Positions 55,131 to 63,831 of a DNA stretch of 64,000 bases are shown piece after piece. The notes under the pieces were generated by a model. The model had not been told where the DNA came from and did no database searches. It was given only the letters and a program-made list of their open reading frames with translations. Source of the stretch: Mucilaginibacter sp. 44-25 (GTDB lineage Bacteria > Bacteroidota > Bacteroidia > Sphingobacteriales > Sphingobacteriaceae). Made by a program: the position numbers and the translations under genes. The stretch is taken from NCBI GenBank assembly GCA_001898335.1, contig MKTS01000004.1, positions 1-64,000 of the forward strand, read 5' to 3'. Each line of letters opens with the position of its first letter. Position 1 is the stretch's first letter.

Positions 55131-56297
55131 ATGCTCAGGCTCAAAGTCGGCACACAGGTCATGTTCGTCAAGAATGACGACTCGGCCGAAAAGCGATATT
55201 ACAATGGTAAGATCGGTGTCGTAACCAAATTGGAAAGCGACACTGTCCATGTGCTTACTCCGGATGGTCAGGAGTTGGCGGTACAGGCCTTCGAATGGAC
55301 AAATGTGAGATACGAGATGAGTGGTGATGATATTAGCGAAGATAACGCCGGTAGCTTCGCCGAGATCCCGCTTAAACATGCCTGGGCTATCACCATCCAT
55401 AAAAGCCAGGGCCTTACCATTGACAGGGTGATTATTGATGTCAGCGAAGCGTTCACGCATGGACAGGCCTATGTGGCATTAAGCCGCTGCCGGTCACTTG
55501 AGGGGCTAGTGCTGCGCAGCCCGGTTTCATCACTAAACGTCATTTCAGGTCCGGCCGTTAGGCGGTTTAACCAGGAAGCAGAAAGGTATCAGCCTGACCG
55601 GCTAACGCTCGAGCGGCATCGCGAAGCTTATCGCGTATTTCTATTGACCGAACTCTTTAACTTTGGCGGTTTTAAGGAACGTTTAAAGAAATTTGAACAT
55701 TTGCTTCCTAATGCTGAGGCGGAAGTATTAACGGTTGCTGAAAAGATGGCGCAAGCGCTGGCTACCTATTCTGATGAACGCATCCGGAGCGCAGTGAGCT
55801 ACTTCAAAGAAAAGCTTGAGGTTGCAACCGTTTCCCTTCATCAGGCACTCAATAATTTCGTCGGCACTTCAAAAGAACTGGCCGCACATGCGGATCAGCT
55901 TTTACAATGGATCGTGGATCGAAGCAGCCTCTTAGAAAAGTTCACCAAAGAAGAATTCAGTGCCGAAACTTACCTGGAAGGTCAGCGCAAAAAAGTTAAA
56001 TTGACCAACTCTTTGCTCAAGCAGCTCAATGCCAAACCCAATGAAGCATTATTTGAACAACTGATGGAATGGCGGGAAAAGACCGCTAAAAAGGAAAATA
56101 TGCTTGGCAGTATGCTGTTCACAGAGCAAACGCTGGCTGCGGTGGCAGCAAAACTCCCTCAAACACTCAAAAGCCTCAGCGGCATCAAAGGGATCGGTCC
56201 CGAGAAGACGAACCGCTACGGCGCAGCAATACTGACCATGATCAGAACTTACGAGCATCAAAAGGACGGTGGTGAAGCGCAAGTGAAATTGTTTTGA
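55131..56297 (+). pseudogene. 5'-truncated PIF1/RecD2-like helicase with HRDC-like tail, copy B
   Basis: 388 codons of the C-terminal part. RLKVGTQVMFVKND starts an SH3-like region; HAWAITIHKSQGLTID near 83-98 and YVALSRCRSLEGL near 112-124 are the last helicase motifs of the UvrD_C_2 group. A helical middle follows, and an HRDC-like end contains SGIKGIGPEKTNRYG. Walker A and B, in the missing N-terminal part, are lost at the junction near 55130 with the reversed glycan-locus fragment, so it cannot be an active helicase. The frame itself is intact. Such helicases are chromosomal multi-copy or mobile-element genes in this group. Confidence 0.78.
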
Positions 56298-56406
56298 GTT
56301 TGATATACGGAAATCTAATATTTTACCCGCTAACGCAAAAAACATCCGGATAAAACCTTCCGGTTGATGATTTATAACAAAAATATTTCAGGTTCCGCAA
56401 TATCGA
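56096..56406 (+). repeat. Direct repeat B (311 bp), matching 22601-22908
   Basis: Same orientation as copy A; starts inside the helicase gene at AAATATGCTTGGC and ends at TATCGA, 109 bases past the stop. Identity includes the non-coding tail (ATTTTACCCGCTAACGCAAA), which argues for duplication of DNA rather than protein conservation. Confidence 0.9.
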
Positions 56407-56463
56407 TTTGTATAAAATCTACTATCGTTTACTCCCTACTTCCAAGGAATATTGACTCTTATT

Positions 56464-57144
56464 CTAATATGGGAACGATAACATAAAAGTTGTACCACTT
56501 CCAGGGATTGAAGCGCCTGAAAAGGTGATATTATTTTTAGTGGCGAATTCCTTAACTAACTGAAGTCCCAGTCCGATTCCCTTTTCATTGGATGTCCCAT
56601 GACTGGATAAATGATCATGATTTCCGTTTAAAATTTGAGTTAGCGTATCTTGTTGCATACCCACCCCGTTATCCTTTATTGATAGATTGATAAATTCTTC
56701 GTCGAACGTGTAACTGAGCCGTATATATCCCCCAGTCGGCGTAAATTTTAAAGCATTTGAGACCAAATTCTGAATGATGATCCTTAGTTGGTCCGCATCG
56801 GCGTAAACGGGTGGAAGTTTTTTGGATTCGATTTCAATTTTAATCTCCTTTGCTTTCGCAGCTGCCCTGAAAAAACCAACTACTTTTTCCACTTTTAAAG
56901 GGAGATCTATCGCAACAGGCTGTGTCACCACACCGCTGAGCTGATTTGCCGCCCAGATCAATAGGCTGTCCAACATCAATGAGGATTTAGTTAATTGATC
57001 TGAAAGATCATTGACAATAATAGAAAGGTCGTCCTCGGATAGGTCATTTCTTTTGAACAGCATTAACGTGGTTTGCAGTGTGGCAAAAGGGCTCCTAAGA
57101 TCATGGCTGACAATAGATAACAATCGATCTTTATCTTGGTTCAA
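56464..57144 (-). CDS. Sensor histidine kinase, catalytic part (downstream of an in-frame TAG)
   Basis: 226 codons from a TTG. HisKA domain with phosphoacceptor His in LSIVSHDLRSPFATLQ, N-box QNLVSNALKFTPTGG near 120-134, G1 IKDNGVGM, and G2 EKGIGLGLQLVKEF near 190, ending in AGSIPGSGTTFML-like strands. It is in the same frame as the TPR gene upstream, separated only by TAG at 57163-57165 and six codons, so it is the kinase half of one interrupted gene. Without its sensor it would be soluble. No response-regulator gene is adjacent. Confidence 0.82.
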   Translation of the reverse strand: MNQDKDRLLSIVSHDLRSPFATLQTTLMLFKRNDLSEDDLSIIVNDLSDQLTKSSLMLDSLLIWAANQLSGVVTQPVAIDLPLKVEKVVGFFRAAAKAKEIKIEIESKKLPPVYADADQLRIIIQNLVSNALKFTPTGGYIRLSYTFDEEFINLSIKDNGVGMQQDTLTQILNGNHDHLSSHGTSNEKGIGLGLQLVKEFATKNNITFSGASIPGSGTTFMLSFPY

Positions 57145-57162
57145 TCGTTCAAGTCTCAGATT

Positions 57163-58221
57163 CTATTCCTCAATATTTCTATTTCTTTCAGCCTCAAGTG
57201 CCAGATCTTTAGCAAACAACTGATGTTGATGTTTTACTCTTTTGTAAACAATAAATGCCGATAAGATACCGATGGTGAGCAGGAAAACTGCGCCTATGGT
57301 AATTAAGCGATCTATTTTTTTCCGTTGGTCCAGCAGAAGAATTTTGCTCCGGAGTACGTGATTATCGGCTGACTTCGATCTAAGCTCCAGGTTGATGATC
57401 TGCTTTTCTTTCCCGTCGTTGAACAAACTATCAGTAAGTTTTTTGTAAAGCAATAAACGCTCATAAGCGGTCTTGTAGTTTCCGATCTTTTCGTATGCAC
57501 GATGAGAAAGTTCAAGTGCCTGTGCCGCGTCCCATTTCGCTTCTGCAGCAATAGCCATACGGTAGCCTGCATCAGCATAATTCGCTGCCGAAGGATACTG
57601 ACTTTCGGCATAATCGATTTTTGCCAGGCCGGTGTAGGCGAAACTGTTTTCCCAATTGTCCTGGTAGGCAGTACTATTGATGACCCGTTGGTACAGAACT
57701 GCCGCTGTGTCACTATTGCCTTTTCTGAAATAGAAGTCGGCAAGGTGGTTATTCCCCATAGCTACCAGCTTTGCGATTTTTTTCGAATGGCTGATATTCA
57801 GTGACTGCTTCATGATGACAATTGCACTGTCAAGTTTTTGCAGATCAGCATAAGCGAGTGCTATATTGAGCAGATTTGCAGACAAACGATTTGCATTCCG
57901 TAACTTTTGATTGATAACCTTTGCATTGTTGAACCGGACAAGTGCTTCAATGGTACGATTTTGTGACAATTCGACCAATCCGATTAAATTGTCCGCGTCT
58001 GCGATGACACTCGAATCTTTAAGCGCGGTGGCTTTATTTAACACTTCGAAGGCAATCTTCAATGCCGGGGCATAATTCCCTTGGTTATAATTAACTTTGG
58101 CTGCCTGTAAATTGCTGATCATGGTTTTGGAAACCTTTGGTATCTGACCATACAGGTGCGATAGGGTAACTGCAATCATTGCGAGTGTTGTAATCGATGT
58201 TCGAAATCGTAGCATACACAT
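57163..58221 (-). CDS. TPR sensor part of an interrupted histidine kinase
   Basis: 352 codons. Signal peptide (about 1-25, ending HLYGQ), periplasmic TPR-like repeats (about 35-250), one membrane helix (LITIGAVFLLTIGILSAFIVY, about 302-322) and the start of a coiled coil, RNRNIEE. There the frame meets TAG where a lysine codon (AAG) is usual in this protein type; the next codons read NLRLERLNQDKDRL straight into the kinase domain. The product would be a membrane-bound sensor without kinase. Bacteroidota TPR hybrid kinases are usually a single polypeptide of this length sum (about 585). Confidence 0.82.
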   Translation of the reverse strand: MCMLRFRTSITTLAMIAVTLSHLYGQIPKVSKTMISNLQAAKVNYNQGNYAPALKIAFEVLNKATALKDSSVIADADNLIGLVELSQNRTIEALVRFNNAKVINQKLRNANRLSANLLNIALAYADLQKLDSAIVIMKQSLNISHSKKIAKLVAMGNNHLADFYFRKGNSDTAAVLYQRVINSTAYQDNWENSFAYTGLAKIDYAESQYPSAANYADAGYRMAIAAEAKWDAAQALELSHRAYEKIGNYKTAYERLLLYKKLTDSLFNDGKEKQIINLELRSKSADNHVLRSKILLLDQRKKIDRLITIGAVFLLTIGILSAFIVYKRVKHQHQLFAKDLALEAERNRNIEE

Positions 58222-58520
58222 ATTCAGCCTTCATGTGAGCAATCTCAGCAAGTGCCGCATTACTAAAGTTTAGATGATTAGACGTGAGAATTCTTCACTG
58301 TAAGCCAAGCCCCTATGAGGGTCTGAAATCCAATACCTCGAACGCCTGTTTTCCAAAATACTATTCATTGACGACATTGTTTGCCCTGAAAACTCATGAT
58401 TTGATTTTATTGGTCGCCATATGCAGAGCTGCAAACCTTGGCATTCGATTTAAATACCTGGCGGCAACCTATTCGTTAAAGGTTTTTTCAACTAAAGGCC
58501 TTAAATACTGTTAAGATAAT

Positions 58521-58991
58521 ATGATCCACATAAACGAATTAGTGATTCCCGCAGCGAGAAAAGGGGATATTGAGGTGCTGAAAGAACTGCTCAGACAACA
58601 GGCTGACCTGAATACACGGGATGAGAAGGGTTACACACCGCTGATCATTGCAGCTTATAACGATCAATACGAAGCGGCTAAACTATTAATAGAGTCTGGC
58701 GCAGAAGTCGATGCAGCTGATGCCGGTGGAAATACAGCGCTTATGGGTGTTGCTTTTAAAGGTTATAAAGATATTGCGGCTCTTTTAATCAGTAAAAAGG
58801 CGGATCTGGACCTGCGGCATGGTAATGGGGGAACGGCACTGATGTTTGCAACGATGTTCGGCCGTAACGAGATCGTAAAATTGCTGCTTGAAGCGGGAGC
58901 AGATAAAAATATCCTGGATGCAAGAGGGTTCACCGCGCTGGATCTGGCCAAGCAGCAAAATAACGAGGACGCGATCAGCTTATTGCAATAA
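58521..58991 (+). CDS. Ankyrin repeat protein
   Basis: 156 residues with four to five ankyrin repeats of 33 residues: KGYTPLIIAAYNDQYEAAKLLIESGAEVDA, GNTALMGVAFKGYKDIAALLISKKADLDL, GGTALMFATMFGRNEIVKLLLEAGADKN and RGFTALDLAKQQNNEDAISLL, in outline. No signal peptide. It is convergent with the large catalase gene. In Pseudomonas the ankyrin protein AnkB supports activity of the catalase KatB, so a similar helper role is possible but unproven. Confidence 0.9.
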   Translation: MIHINELVIPAARKGDIEVLKELLRQQADLNTRDEKGYTPLIIAAYNDQYEAAKLLIESGAEVDAADAGGNTALMGVAFKGYKDIAALLISKKADLDLRHGNGGTALMFATMFGRNEIVKLLLEAGADKNILDARGFTALDLAKQQNNEDAISLLQ

Positions 58992-59018
58992 AAAATCCCC
59001 CTAAAACAGGAGGATTTT
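58992..59018. terminator. Shared terminator between ankyrin and catalase genes
   Basis: AAAATCCCCCT pairs with AGGAGGATTTT with one mismatch around an AAAAC loop. It lies directly after the ankyrin stop and 19 bases from the catalase stop, flanked by T on one side and A on the other, so it can serve both directions. Confidence 0.75.
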
Positions 59019-59036
59019 CTCTCAAATAAGTGTTGA

Positions 59037-61238
59037 TTATGCAGGTATTTTTCTGGCTTTCTCACGTTCCCAAAACCGATGTTTTTTAATGGCTGCAACG
59101 AAGAGTTTAGCGAGTTGTTTTTCGTTCTTGCCAATAACGACACCTTCGTCACCTTCGATTTTTTTACTGAAATAAGTCGCTTCAATTACCTGCAGCGCCT
59201 GCTCATCCGCAGCAATGGGCTTACAGTGTTTGAATGCTTCGTTCAGGAAATGGACTGCATCCGCGTCAGCTTCCAAGGCTGCCACACTGTTTATGCCCCC
59301 GGGGATATAAACGGCATCGAATAGTACCGATGCAGCGCCAAGCAAACTCTCATCCACCTGGATCTGCTCGTTACCGGCAGACGTGATAAATCCCAATCTT
59401 GGCGCAATCACCTCGATCACCCCTCCCGCTTCTTCAATAGCCGCCTTTACAGCGGTCAGGGATTGCTCGTTCACTCCGTCAGCCGCCAATATCGCGATCT
59501 TACGGGTCTGAATAGAATCTTTTACTGTATTCGCCATACTAAGGGCCTCTGATCTCAGCAAAGAACTTTCAACCTGCACGGATTCATAATCTGAAGAATT
59601 TGCATCCGCCGGGATATTTTGGTTGAGTTCGTTATCAAGTTGCGCCGGAATATGTACCCCGAGTGCATAAGCAACTGCTGATGCCAAGCCTTTATCAATG
59701 TTTGCCAGTAAAAAAAGCATACGTTCGCGTACTGTAACAGTTTTTACCTTCCCCAGTTCAAAAGATAAGGCATCAACGATATGGTTCTTTTCCGGGTCGG
59801 ATTGGCTGTTAAAAAACAGCCTTGCCTGACTGAAATGATCGAAAAAGCTTTTGCTTCTGGCCCTGATCTTACCAGCCGAAATCCTTTCCGGATAAGTGGT
59901 GAACCCGCCTTCACTTGCTTTTGCCTGTCTTGGATCATTTTGGCCAAGCGCATTCGGGCTATAGCTGGTTTTACCTTTATTAATAGTCTGTCGCATAAAG
60001 CCGTCCCGCTGATTGTTATGAACAGGAACTACAGGCCGGTTGATGGGAATTTCCTGAAAGTTCGGGCCGCCCAGCCTGGTCAGTTGCGTATCAGTGTAGG
60101 AAAACAACCTTCCCTGGAGCAGTGGATCGTTACTGAAATCGATGCCCGGCACGATGTGTCCAAGGTGAAAAGCTACCTGCTCGGTCTCCGCAAAGAAATT
60201 GTCCGGGTTTCGGTTAAGGGTCATTTTGCCTACGCGTTGAACGGGTACCAGTTCCTCAGGAATGAGCTTCGTAGGATCGAGCAGGTCGAATTCAAATTTG
60301 AACTCATCTTCTTCAGGCACGACCTGAACACCAAGTTCCCATTCAGGGAACGCACCACTGTCAATGGCATCCCAAAGATCGCGACGGTGAAAGTCAGGGT
60401 CCTTTCCTGAAATGTTTTGTGCCTCATCCCAGGCAACGGCATGTACACCCAGCAGCGGTTTCCAGTGAAACTTTACAAAGCTGGATTTGCCTTCCGCATT
60501 GACAAAGCGGAATGTATGTACCCCAAAGCCTTCCATCATCCGGTAACTGCGGGGGATGGCGCGGTCACTCATTGCCCACATGATCATATGCGCGGATTCG
60601 GGCGTTAAAGAAATGAAATCCCAGAAAGTGTCATGTGCTGACGCCGCCTGTGGTATCTCGTTGTCAGGCTCCGGTTTAACCGCGTGGATCAGATCAGGAA
60701 ATTTAATGGCATCCTGGATAAAGAACACCGGCATATTATTACCTACCAAGTCGAAATTTCCTTCCTTCGTGTAGAATCTTACCGCAAATCCCCTTACGTC
60801 CCGTGCCAGGTCCGTTGAGCCCTTCGAGCCGGCAACCGTTGAAAAACGAACAAATACCGGCGTTTCAGCCGATGTGTTGTTAAGGAACAATGCCTTGGTC
60901 AGCGGCGCGAGTGATTCGTAAACTTTAAAAACGCCATGAGCGCCGGAACCCCTGGCGTGAACTACGCGTTCAGGGATGCGTTCATGGTCAAAATGAGTGA
61001 TCTTTTCCCGCAGCATAAAATCTTCCAGCAACGTTGCCCCCCGCTCTCCGGCTTTCAGGGAATTTTGATCATCGTTGATCCTGAGGCCGGTATTGGTCGT
61101 CATGAATTCCCCCGTCGCGTCGGCGGTATGCGGTGACAAATTCTGTGTCTTGAGATTGGCCGGTTGCGCACCTTTATTTAAATTTTTGGTGTCGGCCGTA
61201 GCATCGGCACCTTTTGTGTCATTTTTTTTCGTAGCCAT
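59037..61238 (-). CDS. katE: Large-subunit monofunctional catalase (KatE/HPII type)
   Basis: 733 residues, the size of clade-2 catalases. It decomposes hydrogen peroxide with a heme (often heme d). The active-site His is in RVVHARGSGAHG near 91-102, the Asn in FDLVGNNMPVFF near 166, the proximal Tyr in LFSYTDTQLTRLG near 378, and the C-terminal 150 residues (from about KIAILAADGVNE) form the class I glutamine-amidotransferase/DJ-1-like domain typical of HPII. A disordered Lys/Ala/Thr-rich N-terminus precedes residue 45. It follows the DUF892 gene by 14 bases, probably one operon. Confidence 0.95.
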   Translation of the reverse strand: MATKKNDTKGADATADTKNLNKGAQPANLKTQNLSPHTADATGEFMTTNTGLRINDDQNSLKAGERGATLLEDFMLREKITHFDHERIPERVVHARGSGAHGVFKVYESLAPLTKALFLNNTSAETPVFVRFSTVAGSKGSTDLARDVRGFAVRFYTKEGNFDLVGNNMPVFFIQDAIKFPDLIHAVKPEPDNEIPQAASAHDTFWDFISLTPESAHMIMWAMSDRAIPRSYRMMEGFGVHTFRFVNAEGKSSFVKFHWKPLLGVHAVAWDEAQNISGKDPDFHRRDLWDAIDSGAFPEWELGVQVVPEEDEFKFEFDLLDPTKLIPEELVPVQRVGKMTLNRNPDNFFAETEQVAFHLGHIVPGIDFSNDPLLQGRLFSYTDTQLTRLGGPNFQEIPINRPVVPVHNNQRDGFMRQTINKGKTSYSPNALGQNDPRQAKASEGGFTTYPERISAGKIRARSKSFFDHFSQARLFFNSQSDPEKNHIVDALSFELGKVKTVTVRERMLFLLANIDKGLASAVAYALGVHIPAQLDNELNQNIPADANSSDYESVQVESSLLRSEALSMANTVKDSIQTRKIAILAADGVNEQSLTAVKAAIEEAGGVIEVIAPRLGFITSAGNEQIQVDESLLGAASVLFDAVYIPGGINSVAALEADADAVHFLNEAFKHCKPIAADEQALQVIEATYFSKKIEGDEGVVIGKNEKQLAKLFVAAIKKHRFWEREKARKIPA

Positions 61239-61252
61239 GGATTTTAGTTGAA

Positions 61253-61804
61253 TTATGCCTCTTCAGCAGCTTTGTAATTAACCTCATTTTCCGCAACCTC
61301 GGTCAGCAGCTGGTCAGCATCTTTTTCCTCGCTCAACGTTTGGTAAAGCAATTCAGCCACATCATCATGCCCAAGCGTTTTGTCCAGTTGCGTCAGGCCG
61401 CCGTAGGTAGCGATCTCATAATGCTCGATTTTTTGCGATGCCAGGATAATACCCACGTCCCTTGTAGCCGTACCGGCCTCCGTACCCTGGACGATCCCCT
61501 CACCTTCTTTGGCTAAACCTTCCATCGCATCGCATTTTTTGGCCAGAACCTTTTCACCCAGAAGTTCGAAAACCCGCTCAAGACGGTTTACATGTGTTTT
61601 CGTTTGTTCGAGATGATCCACGATGGCTTTTTTGAGCTTTGCGGAGCTCGCAGCTTCAATCATTTTGGGGAGATTTTTAACCAGGTGATTCTCTGCCCAG
61701 TAAATATCCATGATACCGTCCAGGAATAATTCCTGAAGCGCGGATTCTGCTTTTGCCGAAGTTTTGGTCGCGAATTTTGGTTTCGTGCCAGTTTCTTTTT
61801 CCAT
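61253..61804 (-). CDS. DUF892 ferritin-like protein (YciE/YciF family)
   Basis: 183 residues from the ATG at 61804 (MEKETGTK); the longer reading adds 24 residues unlike the family. Four-helix ferritin-like fold with LFLDGIMDIYWAENHLVKNLP near 30-50, a conserved E-x6-Y-carboxylate region KIEHYEIATYGGL near 127, and LSEEKDADQLL near 160. YciF-type proteins are induced by osmotic and oxidative stress; the metal site is inferred from fold. It is upstream of and close to the catalase gene. Confidence 0.9.
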   Translation of the reverse strand: MEKETGTKPKFATKTSAKAESALQELFLDGIMDIYWAENHLVKNLPKMIEAASSAKLKKAIVDHLEQTKTHVNRLERVFELLGEKVLAKKCDAMEGLAKEGEGIVQGTEAGTATRDVGIILASQKIEHYEIATYGGLTQLDKTLGHDDVAELLYQTLSEEKDADQLLTEVAENEVNYKAAEEA

Positions 61805-62694
61805 AAATAACTTGATTTCTAATTCAGATAAGTAACTAAAGATTAACCTTTGTGAAAGTATTATGTTTGGTTTCAAACAAAATATTCTGCCGGCTAAAAA
61901 GGAAAATCATCGCTTGTACGATCAAGTCCGGCCTCTTAGGTATAGAACAATGGATCCGCTAGCTACTTATCCAATAATCCGTAGCAGAGCATTGGGCTGT
62001 AAAAATGAAAGCCAGGGATCTGTATGCAAAATACAGGTTTATCGCCACCGTTCTGGTCAATATTTTAACGTAATAATTCAACCTGTTCAAATGCAAATAC
62101 CCGATGGCAATTAGCTGACCCCTATGTGTTTTATTAGACCGATTAAATTTTAGTAAAATAATTCATATCCACCTCTCCATGAAAGTAGTCAGTTGCACAC
62201 TTTATCATCATGCTAAATGGTACAGCGACCTGAAAATAATCTTGACTAACATTACAGATCGAATGGAAATATGGCGAAGCCTTCAAAGAAGTGGGCTTTA
62301 GGTAACTATATAAGGACGATATGACCGCTCTTCTTTTCGCTCTTGTCGTACTGCTAATGGCTTTACATAGACAGAGTTTATGCTTCAGGAACCTGAGCGA
62401 AATCTGTTATTTAAGGCATGTTCAGTTATGGGTTTGCAAAACCAGGCATCTTCAGAATCTATTGCCAGGATAACAGGCTAAGTGATGTAATTGCTGACCA
62501 GGCGTTGGTACCCATGCGATTAAAACTGCTTATTTGATTTATCCATACTTGCGTAACCTGGTGATCAAGATAAGGAACGAGAGACAGGAAGAAAGGAGCG
62601 CCCTTAAGAAATCAAAAGAAATACGGCAAGCGACATTGTATTACCCTTATATTCAAAACGATGCTTTAGTATTAGCTTAGCATCCAGCTTTAAT
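61805..62694. other. Gene-poor intergenic region
   Basis: About 890 bases. Only short ORFs occur: an 83-codon plus-strand frame starting at 61863, a 40-codon ATG frame at 62178, and a frame ending at TAG near 62680 whose last 47 codons are hydrophilic (YLRNLVIKIRNERQEERSAL). None matches a family I know. It may contain decayed genes, and the left end holds the DUF892-catalase promoter. Confidence 0.4.
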
Positions 62695-62724
62695 GTTTAA
62701 GGCTGCCGGGGAGCAGCCTTAAAC
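62695..62724. terminator. Terminator after the YncE-like gene
   Basis: A perfect 12-bp stem GTTTAAGGCTGC / GCAGCCTTAAAC with a CGGGGA loop, 33 bases beyond the stop of the minus-strand beta-propeller gene. The T tract on that strand is weak. Confidence 0.65.
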
Positions 62725-62756
62725 CTATTTGACCTATAACTACGAGGGCAACTATA

Positions 62757-63779
62757 TTATTTGCTCAGTTCAATAACATGGAATGTTCCTGCAACAGGCT
62801 TAGGACGTGGTTTCGAATTTGCAGCGGTAGCAGCCACAGGCTCTATTTTGGCAGCCGGTAAGTAAATTTTATGGGTGAGCAGGTCCAAACCTAAGGTACG
62901 CGCGCTTGGCTCGGTAATTACGTTTTCCATCTGCAGAAACTTGTTCGCGGATATCTCCTTGATCACAGATAAGGTACCTTCGCCGTTCGAAGTAAAGATC
63001 ATTTTGGTTGCCGGGTCAAAAGCAACGCCATCGCAATCACCGATCTTAAATTTTGACAGGTTTTTGCCATTAGCAGCATTCATTACCACAAAAGTTTGGT
63101 TGCCGCCGCAGCCAACAAACAAACGGTTGGTACGGCGATCTATGGCCAGGCCCGATGGTTCATCCCCGTCCTTGATCTTGTAGCTTGTAATTACTTTATA
63201 GGTTCGGGCATTTATGACTACGACCTCATTTGTAGTTTCAGAATTTACAAACACTTTACCTTTACCGTCAGAAACGCCGGTTTCCGGTTTCCCGCCGAGA
63301 GCAATAGTAGCCACTACTTTATCTGTAACGGGATCTATCACCGAGGCATCTTTACTTTTACCGTTAAAAACATATATTTTTTTAGAGAAATCATCATAAA
63401 ATATGGCATCCGGATTAGTCCCCACGGGTATAGTTCCCAAAGTTTTATAAGAAGTAAGGTCGAAAATGGTACAGCTGTTATTACGCCCATCGCTGGTGTA
63501 GCCTTTATTCAGTAATTTCACCAACACTATCCCGTGTACACCACTTGTGCCATTGATCACGCCTATCGAGTCGCCGCCGGTACTTAGGATATTTACCTGC
63601 GTTCCGTGAGAAACAAACATACGTTTACCTTCGCCATCAACTGTAATGTAATCCCAGCCGCCGCTACTCTTGATAGGGAAATTGTTGGTAATACGTAAAC
63701 CTGATTTTTGCTGGGCTAATGCCGTTCCTGCCAGTGCAAGTGCGCCTATTAAAAGGTATATCTTTTTAAATGCTAACAT
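62757..63779 (-). CDS. YncE-like beta-propeller protein
   Basis: 340 residues with a signal peptide (about 1-22, ending ALAQ) and a seven-bladed propeller of YVTN/YncE type. Repeated units read GVINGTSGVHGIV, IPVGTNPDAIFYDDFSKKIYVFNG, ATIALGGKPETGVSDGKGKVFVN and DGDEPSGLAIDRRTNRLFVG, in outline. Periplasmic or surface-located; members bind DNA or metals or have unknown roles. It follows the RND permease gene by 52 bases on the same strand and may belong to an efflux-associated operon that continues past the window. Confidence 0.85.
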   Translation of the reverse strand: MLAFKKIYLLIGALALAGTALAQQKSGLRITNNFPIKSSGGWDYITVDGEGKRMFVSHGTQVNILSTGGDSIGVINGTSGVHGIVLVKLLNKGYTSDGRNNSCTIFDLTSYKTLGTIPVGTNPDAIFYDDFSKKIYVFNGKSKDASVIDPVTDKVVATIALGGKPETGVSDGKGKVFVNSETTNEVVVINARTYKVITSYKIKDGDEPSGLAIDRRTNRLFVGCGGNQTFVVMNAANGKNLSKFKIGDCDGVAFDPATKMIFTSNGEGTLSVIKEISANKFLQMENVITEPSARTLGLDLLTHKIYLPAAKIEPVAATAANSKPRPKPVAGTFHVIELSK

Positions 63780-63831
63780 GTTTTCTTTTTTTTAGTGCTA
63801 TTTAAAACATCATTCTGTGTAAATTTTGGAT

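Noticed and set aside
55131-55460. Left extension of the minus-strand ORF 54987-55460 as a real 157-residue protein
   Set aside because: Only the last 48 or so codons look protein-like; the rest is antisense to the helicase, whose reading is clearly the conserved one.
59781-60410. 209-codon ORF antisense to catalase
   Set aside because: Opposite strand of conserved catalase motifs; no recognisable family and no plausible expression signals.
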